A stretch of 5,955 bases of DNA from NCBI GenBank assembly GCA_946538445.1, contig CAMNGO010000132.1:1-5955 (forward strand). The letters are read 5' to 3'. The translations under genes and the position numbers were made by a program. Shown one piece after another: positions 1-5,915 of this stretch (the first letter of the stretch is position 1; each line of letters begins with the position of its first letter). This stretch comes from an uncultured Lachnospiraceae bacterium. GTDB taxonomy: Bacteria > Bacillota > Clostridia > Lachnospirales > Lachnospiraceae. The notes below the pieces were generated by a model. That model did no database searches. It had not been told where the DNA came from and worked only from the letters and a program-made list of their open reading frames with translations.

Positions 1-468
1 ACCTCCTATATGATGTGGCTGCCGGTGGACATCGGTCTGACCGTCATCAGCAACCAGGTCAAGACCGTCGTCAACGGCGACGTCCGGGCGGGCGCGCGGG
101 TGCGCGTCAACGCCGTGGGCGAGATCGAGGACGAGACCGTGGCCACCTCCTCTATCCCCAGCAGCTCCGCGCTGAAGGGGCTGTTCGTCGCGCTCAACAT
201 CGTGGACCAGAACGCGGATTCCATCGTCGGAAAGGACACGGTTCCGGCCATGCAGGCAGGCTGTTTTTACGGCTACATCGGGCAGACCGAGTACATCGTC
301 CGTAAGCTGAAGGAGGAGACCGGTTACATCAACGCCCCGGTGGTGGCTACCGGAGGTCTCGGAAGAATGGTTTCCGAGGAGACAACATCCATCGATTACT
401 ATGACCAGAACCTGACTCTGAAGGGACTGCATATCATTTATAAAAAACAGAAAAAAACCACAAACTGA
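1..468 (+). CDS. coaX: Type III pantothenate kinase, C-terminal part (5' end off window; upstream segment atypical)
   Basis: The reading frame is open from the left edge to TGA at 466-468. From about 220 on, the protein fits the C-terminal part of CoaX, the ATP-dependent kinase that phosphorylates pantothenate in the first step of coenzyme A synthesis. Visible family signatures are VGKDTVPAMQAG from 226 (the IGKNT..AMQSG region), YGYIGQTEYIV, VVATGGLG at 340-363, and a closing LTLKGLHIIYKK. The preceding ~73 residues do not look like CoaX: the GG.I.PG stretch and the L-P segment expected within ~50 residues before VGKDT are absent. The only echo is VDIGLT near 28-45, resembling the phosphate-binding DxGTAT motif but too far upstream. 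That segment is about 65% GC with nearly all codons ending in G or C, unlike the rest of the window. It may be a divergent region, an in-frame fusion or an assembly join. The family call is firm for 220-468 only. dusB follows after 23 bases, so co-transcription is likely. Confidence 0.72.
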   Translation, partial: TSYMMWLPVDIGLTVISNQVKTVVNGDVRAGARVRVNAVGEIEDETVATSSIPSSSALKGLFVALNIVDQNADSIVGKDTVPAMQAGCFYGYIGQTEYIVRKLKEETGYINAPVVATGGLGRMVSEETTSIDYYDQNLTLKGLHIIYKKQKKTTN

Positions 469-491
469 TGTGTTGACGGATTAGGATAAAT

Positions 492-1460
492 ATGAGAAGG
501 ACAAAAGAGATTTTCGGGACGGAATTTCCTGTATTTCTGGCTCCCATGGCCGGCGTGACCGATCTCCCATTCCGTCTTTTGTGCAAAGAGCAGGGCTGTG
601 ATGTTATGGTCACCGAGATGGTGAGTGCCAAGGCACTTTACTATGGGAATAAAAACACGGCACCTCTTCTGGAAACCAGCGAGGAAGAAGGCCCCATCGG
701 TGTTCAGCTGTTCGGGTCAGACCCGGAACTGATAGGCCAGATGGCCCACAAGATCGAGGGGAAAGGGTTTTCTTTCATCGATATCAACATGGGATGCCCC
801 GTCCCCAAGATTGTGAATAACGGGGAAGGGTCCGCCTTGATGAAGGACCCGGAGCTGGCAGGAAAGATTGTGGCTTCCGTGGTGAAGCATGTTTCCCTGC
901 CGGTTACGGTAAAATTCCGAAAAGGTTTTGACAAAGATCATGGTAACGCTGTGGAGTTTGCCCTTGCCCTGGAAGAAAACGGAGCCTCTGCATTGACGGT
1001 TCACGGCAGGACCCGAGAACAGTATTACAACGGTAAAGCAGATTGGAACATAATAAAGAAAGTAAAAGAAAGTGTCTCTGTTCCTGTCATAGGAAATGGG
1101 GACATTTTCTGTGGTCCGGATGCTTTGCGCATGAAGGAGGAGACCGGGTGCGACGGGATCATGATCGGCCGCGGAGCGAAAGGGAATCCCTGGATATTCC
1201 GGGAGGTGGCAGCAGCAGTCTCCGGTGAGAAGATTCCCAGGAGACCGGATGAAAATGAGGTCATTGAAATGCTGCTGCGTCATGCCAGGCTCAATGTGGA
1301 ATACAAAGGGGAATATACCGGTATCCGTGAGATGAGAAAACACACGGCCTGGTACACTGTGGGGATGTACGGGTCTTCGAAAATCCGGGACGAGGTGAAT
1401 CAGGTATCCGGTTACCGGGAATTTGAAGATCTGATACGGAGATGGCGTTCGGAATTATAA
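492..1460 (+). CDS. dusB: tRNA-dihydrouridine synthase B
   Basis: This 322-residue protein has the usual length and motif order of the Dus family, FMN enzymes that use NADPH to reduce specific uridines in the tRNA D-loop to dihydrouridine in the cytoplasm. The N-terminal TIM-barrel strand carries LAPMAGVTD (residues 16-24). The catalytic loop is NMGCPVPK (99-106), with C102 as the expected proton-donor cysteine. VKF with K141 and VHGRT with H171 are at the positions that contact FMN in characterised Dus enzymes. IGNGDI (200-205) and GRGAKGNPWIF (226-236) form the phosphate-binding end of the barrel. The remaining ~85 residues are the helical tRNA-binding domain, with REMRKHTAWY conserved. AGGA at 483-486, five bases before the ATG, supports the start. 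DusB rather than another Dus is chosen from the NMGCPVPKI signature and the coaX/greA neighbourhood. No terminator follows the gene, so transcripts may run on into greA. Confidence 0.95.
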   Translation: MRRTKEIFGTEFPVFLAPMAGVTDLPFRLLCKEQGCDVMVTEMVSAKALYYGNKNTAPLLETSEEEGPIGVQLFGSDPELIGQMAHKIEGKGFSFIDINMGCPVPKIVNNGEGSALMKDPELAGKIVASVVKHVSLPVTVKFRKGFDKDHGNAVEFALALEENGASALTVHGRTREQYYNGKADWNIIKKVKESVSVPVIGNGDIFCGPDALRMKEETGCDGIMIGRGAKGNPWIFREVAAAVSGEKIPRRPDENEVIEMLLRHARLNVEYKGEYTGIREMRKHTAWYTVGMYGSSKIRDEVNQVSGYREFEDLIRRWRSEL

Positions 1461-1477
1461 AAAATAATAATACAGAA

Positions 1478-1506
1478 TTGACATCCATAATGACTTATAT
1501 TATAAT
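1478..1506 (+). promoter_or_regulatory. Sigma-A promoter of greA, perfect consensus
   Basis: TTGACA lies at 1478-1483 and TATAAT at 1501-1506, separated by exactly 17 bases, in an AT-rich stretch just after the dusB stop. Both hexamers match the housekeeping consensus at all 12 positions. Transcription should start near 1511-1515, giving a leader of about 70 bases before the greA ATG. It makes greA independent of, or additional to, read-through from coaX-dusB. Confidence 0.9.
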
Positions 1507-1528
1507 GTTAACTCATGACAGAGCGAGA

Positions 1529-1549
1529 CCTGATCTTTTTTAAATCAGG
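1529..1549 (+). promoter_or_regulatory. Stem-loop in the greA 5' leader
   Basis: CCTGAT (1529-1534) can pair with ATCAGG (1544-1549) around a 9-base loop that is mostly T. This is a six-base-pair stem about 15-20 bases into the predicted transcript. The T run sits in the loop rather than after the stem, so this is not an intrinsic terminator as drawn. The 3' arm overlaps an AGGAG sequence (1547-1551) that has no usable start codon at normal spacing. A role in mRNA stability or in regulating greA is possible but is inference. Confidence 0.4.
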
Positions 1550-1565
1550 AGCATGCGCGGAAAAG

Positions 1566-1572
1566 AAAGGTG
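1566..1572 (+). promoter_or_regulatory. Ribosome binding site that decides the greA start
   Basis: AAAGGTG closely matches the anti-Shine-Dalgarno complement and lies nine bases before ATG 1582. The possible GTG start at 1570 lies inside this site, so it cannot use it. The ATG at 1582 is therefore preferred. Confidence 0.75.
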
Positions 1573-1581
1573 TACACAAAA

Positions 1582-2067
1582 ATGGATTCTAAGAAGCATA
1601 TCCTTACCAGCAAAGGTATGGCAGCTTTGGAGGAAGAGCTGCAGGAACTGAAAGTAGTTAAGAGAAAAGAGATTGCCCAGAAGATCAAAGAGGCAAGGGA
1701 GCAGGGAGACCTGTCAGAGAATGCGGAATACGATGCCGCAAAAGATGAACAGCGTTCCATTGAGACAAGAATCGAAGAGCTGGAGAAGATCATCAAGAAT
1801 TCTGAGGTTATCAGTGAGGATAACATGGATCATACCGTGGTAAATATCGGTAGTACCGTGAGATTTCTTGACCTGGAATTTAACGAGGAGATCGAGTATC
1901 ATATCGTGGGCTCCACGGAATCCGATATCCTGAAAGGATATATTTCCAATGAATCCCCTCTGGGCGCTGCCCTCATCGGTTCCAAAGTAGGTGAGATCAT
2001 TGAGGTCGAAGGACCGGACGGTATCGCCAGGTTTGAGATCCTGAATATCATGAGACCTGAGTACTAA
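1582..2067 (+). CDS. greA: Transcription elongation factor GreA
   Basis: The product is 161 residues from ATG 1582, close to the ~158 of well-known GreA proteins. GreA enters the secondary channel of RNA polymerase and stimulates cleavage of the 3' end of backtracked RNA, rescuing stalled complexes. The N-terminal ~75 residues form the long antiparallel coiled coil. Its tip carries the signature GDLSENAEYDAAK (42-54), including D43 and E46, which match the acidic residues that help coordinate the catalytic magnesium. A short linker leads to the FKBP-like C-terminal domain (~80-161), with SPLGAALIGSKVGE and a closing beta strand. A GTG four codons upstream is also in frame but overlaps the ribosome binding site. 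Expression is set by the consensus promoter at 1478-1506 and ended by the terminator at 2103-2143. In many Bacillota lysS follows greA; here it does not. Confidence 0.96.
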   Translation: MDSKKHILTSKGMAALEEELQELKVVKRKEIAQKIKEAREQGDLSENAEYDAAKDEQRSIETRIEELEKIIKNSEVISEDNMDHTVVNIGSTVRFLDLEFNEEIEYHIVGSTESDILKGYISNESPLGAALIGSKVGEIIEVEGPDGIARFEILNIMRPEY

Positions 2068-2102
2068 AAGGAATCCGAATTATAAAGTAAATATGAAAGT
2101 AT

Positions 2103-2143
2103 AACCGCCACATCCCAAAAGTTGGATGTGGCGGTTTTCTTTT
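2103..2143 (+). terminator. Strong intrinsic terminator after greA
   Basis: A perfect 13-base-pair GC-rich stem is formed by 2103-2115 (AACCGCCACATCC) and 2124-2136, with an 8-base loop. It is followed by TTCTTTT at 2137-2143. It lies 35 bases after the greA stop and separates the coaX-dusB-greA block from the c-di-AMP operon. The sequence left of the stem is not A-rich, so efficient termination in the opposite direction is not expected. Confidence 0.93.
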
Positions 2144-2145
2144 GG

Positions 2146-2175
2146 TTGTATTTCATATAGAAAACATGTTATACT
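2146..2175 (+). promoter_or_regulatory. Extended -10 promoter for the membrane protein-cdaA-cdaR operon
   Basis: TATACT at 2170-2175 is preceded by TGT at 2167-2169, giving an extended -10 element (TGnTATACT). TTGTAT at 2146-2151 serves as a moderate -35 with an 18-base spacer. Transcription would begin around 2181-2184, leaving a leader of only about 45 bases before the ATG at 2227, too short for a ydaO-type c-di-AMP riboswitch. This is the only clear promoter between the greA terminator and cdaA, so it probably drives the whole downstream operon. Confidence 0.72.
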
Positions 2176-2226
2176 AAAATAGAAAAATGTATAAAATATA
2201 AATCAGAAATCCTAAGAGGTGGTTAT

Positions 2227-2661
2227 ATGATAGACGTTAAGAAGGTCCGACTGATGACCAGAATCTCTATGTATGAGAACGGCCAGGGGAAGAAAGACCT
2301 GAAGATGAACCGATGCAGGCAGAGGACATACATCAGTATGAAGGTAATTGAGAGCATTCTTTGTGTTACCATTGCCTATCTCATCGTGGCCGGACTTTTT
2401 TCCACCCGCTATGTCACTATGATCGTCACGGAGGGGTTCGGGGAATTCAAAAACATCGCCGCCGCCCTTTTGGCTATCTACCTGATTTTGCTCCTGCTCA
2501 GTATCGTCCTGACTTATTTCTATCACAGAGACAAATACAGGAAAGCCTATCAGAGGATCGTGCGATACGACAAACATCTCTCCAAGCTGGAAGAATACAT
2601 AAAAGACAATGCCGAAAGTCCCAAAGGTCCGGAGGAGAATAAAGGGGAAGAAGTTATATGA
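2227..2661 (+). CDS. Small two-helix membrane protein of unknown function
   Basis: I do not recognise a characterised family. The 144-residue protein has a basic N-terminal region (1-37, rich in Lys and Arg), a hydrophobic helix at ~38-60, a short loop, a second helix at ~76-98 rich in Leu and Ile, and a charged C-terminal tail (99-144). The tail starts basic with likely coiled-coil character (YHRDKYRKAYQRIVRYDKHLSKLEEYIK) interrupted here only by its end, and finishes acidic. The positive-inside rule puts both termini in the cytoplasm. The start is supported by AGAGGTGG at 2215-2222, four bases before the ATG. The gene is first in the operon, and its stop overlaps the next start in ATGA, which implies translational coupling. 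From its place before cdaA-cdaR it may assist the next membrane protein or the cyclase, but that is inference. Confidence 0.82.
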   Translation: MIDVKKVRLMTRISMYENGQGKKDLKMNRCRQRTYISMKVIESILCVTIAYLIVAGLFSTRYVTMIVTEGFGEFKNIAAALLAIYLILLLLSIVLTYFYHRDKYRKAYQRIVRYDKHLSKLEEYIKDNAESPKGPEENKGEEVI

Positions 2662-3770
2662 ACCAGAATACATTCGTGGTCAAACTGATCAATTTCAAAG
2701 AGACAATTTTCAAATGGTACGAGAAGAGAGAAAAGATTATCCGTCCTTTATTTAAGGGAATCCTGGCTTTTGCGGTCCTGTATATGACGTTTCAGATGTT
2801 TCCTTATCATCCTGTCGCTCATCTTTATGTGATCCTGGCTGCCCTTTCGCTGCTGTCTGCTTTCCTCCCGTTTCCGCTCCTGTACTATCTGGCTTCAGGA
2901 GTAATTCTCTACAATCTATGGGAAGTAAGTTTTGATATTTTTGCCGCCTTTGCCATATTTCTTGTGGTATGTGCGGTGGGTTATTTTCGGATTGACGGAG
3001 ATTACAGTTATCTTGCCGCCATCGTTCCTGTCCTGTTTTACTGCAATGCAGGACTTGCCTTCCCTGCAGTTCTGGCTGTTGCCATCGGCGCGCAGGCTCT
3101 CTTCCCCACAGCAGTGGGAGTCATTGTCTACTTTTTCAGCCTGAGCATCAAAGATGCGAGCCTGGTACTGGGGGGAACGGATGCCTCCGGCGTCGGGATC
3201 GGTCTGCAGCAGGTGGCCAAATTCCTCTCATCCAACAAACTGTTCCTGGTGATGATCCTCAGTGTGTGCGCCACCATAGTGATCACCAGCCTTCTTCGCA
3301 AAGCCTTTTATGAGAGGGCTTGGCTGGTGGCAGGAACCATCGGCAATACCGCCATGGCATGCCTTGTCCTTGTGGGATGCATGTACTGTGATATTGAAGT
3401 TACCGTCTGGCTGGTGATCGTGGAAGCCGTGGCCGGTCTGATCCTGTGCCTGGTGGTGGAATTCTTCCGGGGCATAGGGGATGTGAGCCGTGCAGAGAAA
3501 ACTGTGTTTGAAGACGAAGAATATATCTATTATGTAAAAGCGGTTCCCAAGCTTAAAGTATCTCAGCCGGAACCCAATGTTAAAAATATGAATGAATCCC
3601 TCTATGAGGAGGATCAGACCATAGAAGTCCCTGAAGAACCATCGGAGGCAGAAGAACCGGAATCCTCTGATTCTTCGGAGAAAGATGCAGATAAAACTGA
3701 GACGGAACCGGAGGATCCTGCTTCCTCCGATGAGGCAGAACTCTCAGAGGAACAGATAGAACGGAGCTGA
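2658..3770 (+). CDS. Polytopic membrane protein with acidic cytoplasmic tail, unknown function
   Basis: This 370-residue protein has a short amphipathic N-terminus and then about eight or nine hydrophobic segments between ~31 and ~269 (clear ones near 31-48, 52-69, 73-89, 92-110, 116-163, 196-213, 222-243 and 247-269). A glycine-rich loop at ~172-183 (GGTDASGVGIGL) sits between membrane segments. After the last helix comes FEDEEYIYYVKAVPK (284-298), an aromatic and charged block that looks conserved and could be a docking site. The tail at 302-370 is low-complexity: 26 of 69 residues are Asp or Glu, with many Ser and Pro, and it is probably disordered. No nucleotide-binding or transporter signature is recognised. 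The start overlaps the preceding stop (ATGA), with GGGGAAGAAG upstream. cdaA starts five bases after its stop. The arrangement suggests a partner of the c-di-AMP synthase; a transporter or a scaffold are alternatives. Confidence 0.85.
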   Translation: MNQNTFVVKLINFKETIFKWYEKREKIIRPLFKGILAFAVLYMTFQMFPYHPVAHLYVILAALSLLSAFLPFPLLYYLASGVILYNLWEVSFDIFAAFAIFLVVCAVGYFRIDGDYSYLAAIVPVLFYCNAGLAFPAVLAVAIGAQALFPTAVGVIVYFFSLSIKDASLVLGGTDASGVGIGLQQVAKFLSSNKLFLVMILSVCATIVITSLLRKAFYERAWLVAGTIGNTAMACLVLVGCMYCDIEVTVWLVIVEAVAGLILCLVVEFFRGIGDVSRAEKTVFEDEEYIYYVKAVPKLKVSQPEPNVKNMNESLYEEDQTIEVPEEPSEAEEPESSDSSEKDADKTETEPEDPASSDEAELSEEQIERS

Positions 3771-3775
3771 ATTGA

Positions 3776-4684
3776 ATGCACATTGAGTCTCTCCAGAAAT
3801 TATTTGAAAAATATTTATATTGGTTGTCTTTGCCCAACATCGGGTTTACGGATGTCCTGGAGATCATCATCATCAGCATGATCGTCTACCAGGTTATGCG
3901 CTGGGTGCAGTATACCAGGGCGTGGACTTTGTTCAAGGGAATCCTGTTTCTTCTGGTATTTGCCTTGTTCGCCGCCATCTTCCAGCTGAACACCATTCTC
4001 TGGCTTTTGGTGAATTCTTTCAGCGTAGGTATTACCGCAGCGCTGATCATCTTCCAGCCGGAGCTGAGACGCGCATTGGAGAAGCTGGGTCGAGCCGATT
4101 TCTTTTCCAATTTCAACTTCTTCTCCCTGTCCATGAACGGTGGGGAGGACGCCTTGTTTACGGAAAGGATTGCCAAGGAGATCGTGAGAGCCACCTTCGA
4201 GATGTCAAAGGCCAAAACCGGCGCGTTGATCGTGATCGAGCGTTCGGTTACCCTGGGTGAGTACGAGAGAACGGGAATCCATATTGACGGCGTGGTGAGC
4301 AATCAGCTGATCATCAATATCTTCGAGCATAATACACCGCTTCACGACGGGGCAGTCATCGTCCGTGGGAACCGTATCGTAGCGGCAACCTGTTACCTGC
4401 CTTTGAGTGAAAATATGAACATAGGAAAAGAACTTGGAACACGACACAGGGCTGCTGTGGGTATCAGTGAGGTTTCTGACAGTATCACAGTTATCGTATC
4501 CGAGGAGACAGGCAAGGTCAGCATCGCAAGCGAAGGAAAACTGACTGAGTGTGAGAACAAGGAAGTTCTGCTTGAGAGCCTGGAACATCTCTACCGGGAA
4601 AGAGGAACCACAGAGTCCGGCGATTCGATATTTACGAAATGGAAAGGTTTGCTTCGCAATGAAAGAAGAAAAAAAGACGAATAG
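3776..4684 (+). CDS. cdaA: Membrane-bound diadenylate cyclase CdaA
   Basis: CdaA condenses two ATP into cyclic di-AMP, the second messenger that controls potassium, osmolyte and cell-wall homeostasis in Bacillota. The N-terminus holds three hydrophobic segments (~26-41, 52-70 and 74-93), followed by the conserved FQPELRRALEKLGR (93-106) and a short linker. The DAC domain (~125-250) shows GALIVIER (149-156), the DGA motif at 191-193 within HDGAVIV, and the RHR motif at 223-225 (GTRHRAA); these bind ATP and catalyse the reaction. SEETG (242-246) closes the site, so all key residues are present and the enzyme should be active. At 302 residues it is somewhat longer than the ~273 of Bacillus CdaA, mainly through a C-terminal tail ending in a basic stretch. 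GGAG at 3763-3766 lies nine bases before the ATG. The 3' end overlaps cdaR by 26 bases. Confidence 0.97.
   Translation: MHIESLQKLFEKYLYWLSLPNIGFTDVLEIIIISMIVYQVMRWVQYTRAWTLFKGILFLLVFALFAAIFQLNTILWLLVNSFSVGITAALIIFQPELRRALEKLGRADFFSNFNFFSLSMNGGEDALFTERIAKEIVRATFEMSKAKTGALIVIERSVTLGEYERTGIHIDGVVSNQLIINIFEHNTPLHDGAVIVRGNRIVAATCYLPLSENMNIGKELGTRHRAAVGISEVSDSITVIVSEETGKVSIASEGKLTECENKEVLLESLEHLYRERGTTESGDSIFTKWKGLLRNERRKKDE
4641..4647 (+). promoter_or_regulatory. Ribosome binding site that decides the cdaR start
   Basis: GGAAAGG lies eleven bases before ATG 4659, inside the end of cdaA. An in-frame ATG at 4551 would make a longer protein, but that extension is a cdaA shadow. The next ATG, at 4695, would remove the basic N-terminus before the membrane anchor and has no comparable site. 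Confidence 0.6.
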
Positions 4685-5882
4685 AAATATCGGTATGAAG
4701 ATCCTTTCTGTAGGGATTGCCTTTTTGATCTGGCTTTTGGTGACCAACACCAACGACCCGGTGATCACAAAACATTTTTCTGATGTCAAGGTTCAGGTGG
4801 AGAATGAAAACGCACTGACAGATAGCGGATATGCCTATAAGATTCTGGAAGGGGATATCGTATCATTTTCGGTAAAAGGAAAGAAAAGCATCCTCAATAA
4901 TCTCAGTATCGATGACTTCAATGTGGTTGCTGATTTTTCCAAGCTGTCTCTTACGGATGCCATACCCATTGATGTGACCTGCAGCAAATATCAGGACCAG
5001 CTGGAGATAAACCTTGGCAGTGTGAACACCATGAAGATCGAAAAAGATGAGATCATCAGTGTTAATCTGCCGGTGAATGCCACAGTGAACGGTACCGTCG
5101 CAGATGGGTATTATATCGGAGAGAGCACTACCACACCGAACCTCATCCGAGTCACAGGCCCCGAGAATCTCATGGAGAATGCCAAGGAGATCCGGGCTAT
5201 CGTGGAGATGGACAATATCAAAGAGGATATCACAGTCTCTGCCAAACCGGTGTTATATGATAATAAGGGCGAAATAATTGAAAATTCTCAGATTGAGATG
5301 TCTGCTTCCACTGTAAATGTATCTGTCAAGTTGTGGAAGACAAAGGATGTGAAGGTGAAACTTGGCTATTATGGTGAACCGGAATCCGGTTATGTCATCA
5401 CGGAATTCGATTATGAACCTAAGACCATAAAAGTAGCGGCTTCCGAAGAAGTTTATGACACTCTGGAATCCCTGGATCTGGGGGAGGTGTCCCTGGAAGG
5501 TCTCAGCGCCAACTATGAACAGAACATTGATATCGATTCCACCACTTTCCCGGAAGGAGTCATCCTGGCCGAGAACACCACTTCCATCAAAATCAGCGCA
5601 AAGATTGAAAAGATCATTACCCGAAGGATCTATTTCGAGAATAATGAACTGAAAGTGAAAAATAATTCCGGTTATAAGGTGGCATACGATGCATCCAACA
5701 AGTATTACATGGATATCGAAGGTGCGGAATCTCAGGCCAACAGTGCCAAAGCCACTGATTTTGATCCCTGGATCAATCTCTCCGGTCTGGAAGAGGGAGA
5801 ACATGACGTAAAGATTCATATCAAAGACAGGGAAGGTTTTACTGAATTAGGGACGCCGACCATCAAGATAACCCTCAGCTGA
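4659..5882 (+). CDS. cdaR: CdaA regulatory protein CdaR, YbbR-domain protein
   Basis: From ATG 4659 the product is 407 residues. A basic cytoplasmic N-terminus (KEEKKTNRN) precedes one membrane anchor at ~13-28 (MKILSVGIAFLIWLLV), the typical opening of YbbR proteins. The rest is extracytoplasmic and can be divided into four YbbR-like beta repeats at about 36-127, 132-225, 229-318 and 320-407. The second shows the hallmark VTGPE (165-169), and the first and third show the matching VKGKK and VAASEE segments. In Firmicutes, CdaR binds CdaA at the membrane and modulates c-di-AMP synthesis, generally as a negative regulator. The 26-base overlap with cdaA suggests coupled translation and matched amounts of the two partners. 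There is no cysteine after an N-terminal lipobox, so it is membrane-anchored rather than a lipoprotein. The gene ends at TGA 5880-5882, with no terminator before the next start at 5916. Confidence 0.93.
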   Translation: MKEEKKTNRNIGMKILSVGIAFLIWLLVTNTNDPVITKHFSDVKVQVENENALTDSGYAYKILEGDIVSFSVKGKKSILNNLSIDDFNVVADFSKLSLTDAIPIDVTCSKYQDQLEINLGSVNTMKIEKDEIISVNLPVNATVNGTVADGYYIGESTTTPNLIRVTGPENLMENAKEIRAIVEMDNIKEDITVSAKPVLYDNKGEIIENSQIEMSASTVNVSVKLWKTKDVKVKLGYYGEPESGYVITEFDYEPKTIKVAASEEVYDTLESLDLGEVSLEGLSANYEQNIDIDSTTFPEGVILAENTTSIKISAKIEKIITRRIYFENNELKVKNNSGYKVAYDASNKYYMDIEGAESQANSAKATDFDPWINLSGLEEGEHDVKIHIKDREGFTELGTPTIKITLS

Positions 5883-5915
5883 GAATGAGCGGATCTGCAT
5901 AAAGAGAGGAAAGAG

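Noticed and set aside
15..305. Alternative plus-strand frame in the GC-rich left edge
   Set aside because: It encodes an Arg/Gly/Gln-rich artefact typical of out-of-frame GC-rich DNA. Frame 1 has the strong third-position GC bias and joins the CoaX C-terminus.
473..501. TTGACG at 473-478 as a promoter -35 for dusB
   Set aside because: The sequence at the expected -10 distance (GAAGGA, inside dusB) is not a -10 element, and the transcript would begin after the start codon.
717..1343. Long minus-strand open frame opposite dusB
   Set aside because: It lies entirely within dusB, which has intact family motifs. The minus-strand product resembles no family and lacks a convincing ribosome binding site.
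2176..2226. c-di-AMP (ydaO-type) riboswitch in the leader of the cdaA operon
   Set aside because: The leader is only about 45 bases, AT-rich and without the multi-helix structure such a riboswitch needs.
2212..2673. Minus-strand open frame opposite the small membrane protein gene
   Set aside because: The plus-strand frame has a strong ribosome binding site, clear transmembrane helices and an ATGA overlap with its neighbour. The minus frame also crosses the ribosome binding site of the plus gene.
3709..3729. Seven-base-pair inverted repeat (CGGAGGA / TCCTCCG) near the end of the 370-residue protein gene
   Set aside because: It lies within a Glu/Ser/Pro-rich coding repeat, has no T run after it and does not cover the cdaA ribosome binding site. 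It is most likely a by-product of GAG, GAT and TCC codons.
4551..4658. Longer N-terminus for CdaR from ATG 4551
   Set aside because: The extra 36 residues overlap the cdaA C-terminus out of frame and show no family similarity. ATG 4659 has a ribosome binding site and puts the membrane anchor near the N-terminus.
4205..4789. Minus-strand open frame across the end of cdaA and start of cdaR
   Set aside because: It is a shadow of two well-supported plus-strand genes.
5253..5819. Minus-strand open frame opposite cdaR
   Set aside because: It is contained in cdaR and shows no recognisable family.
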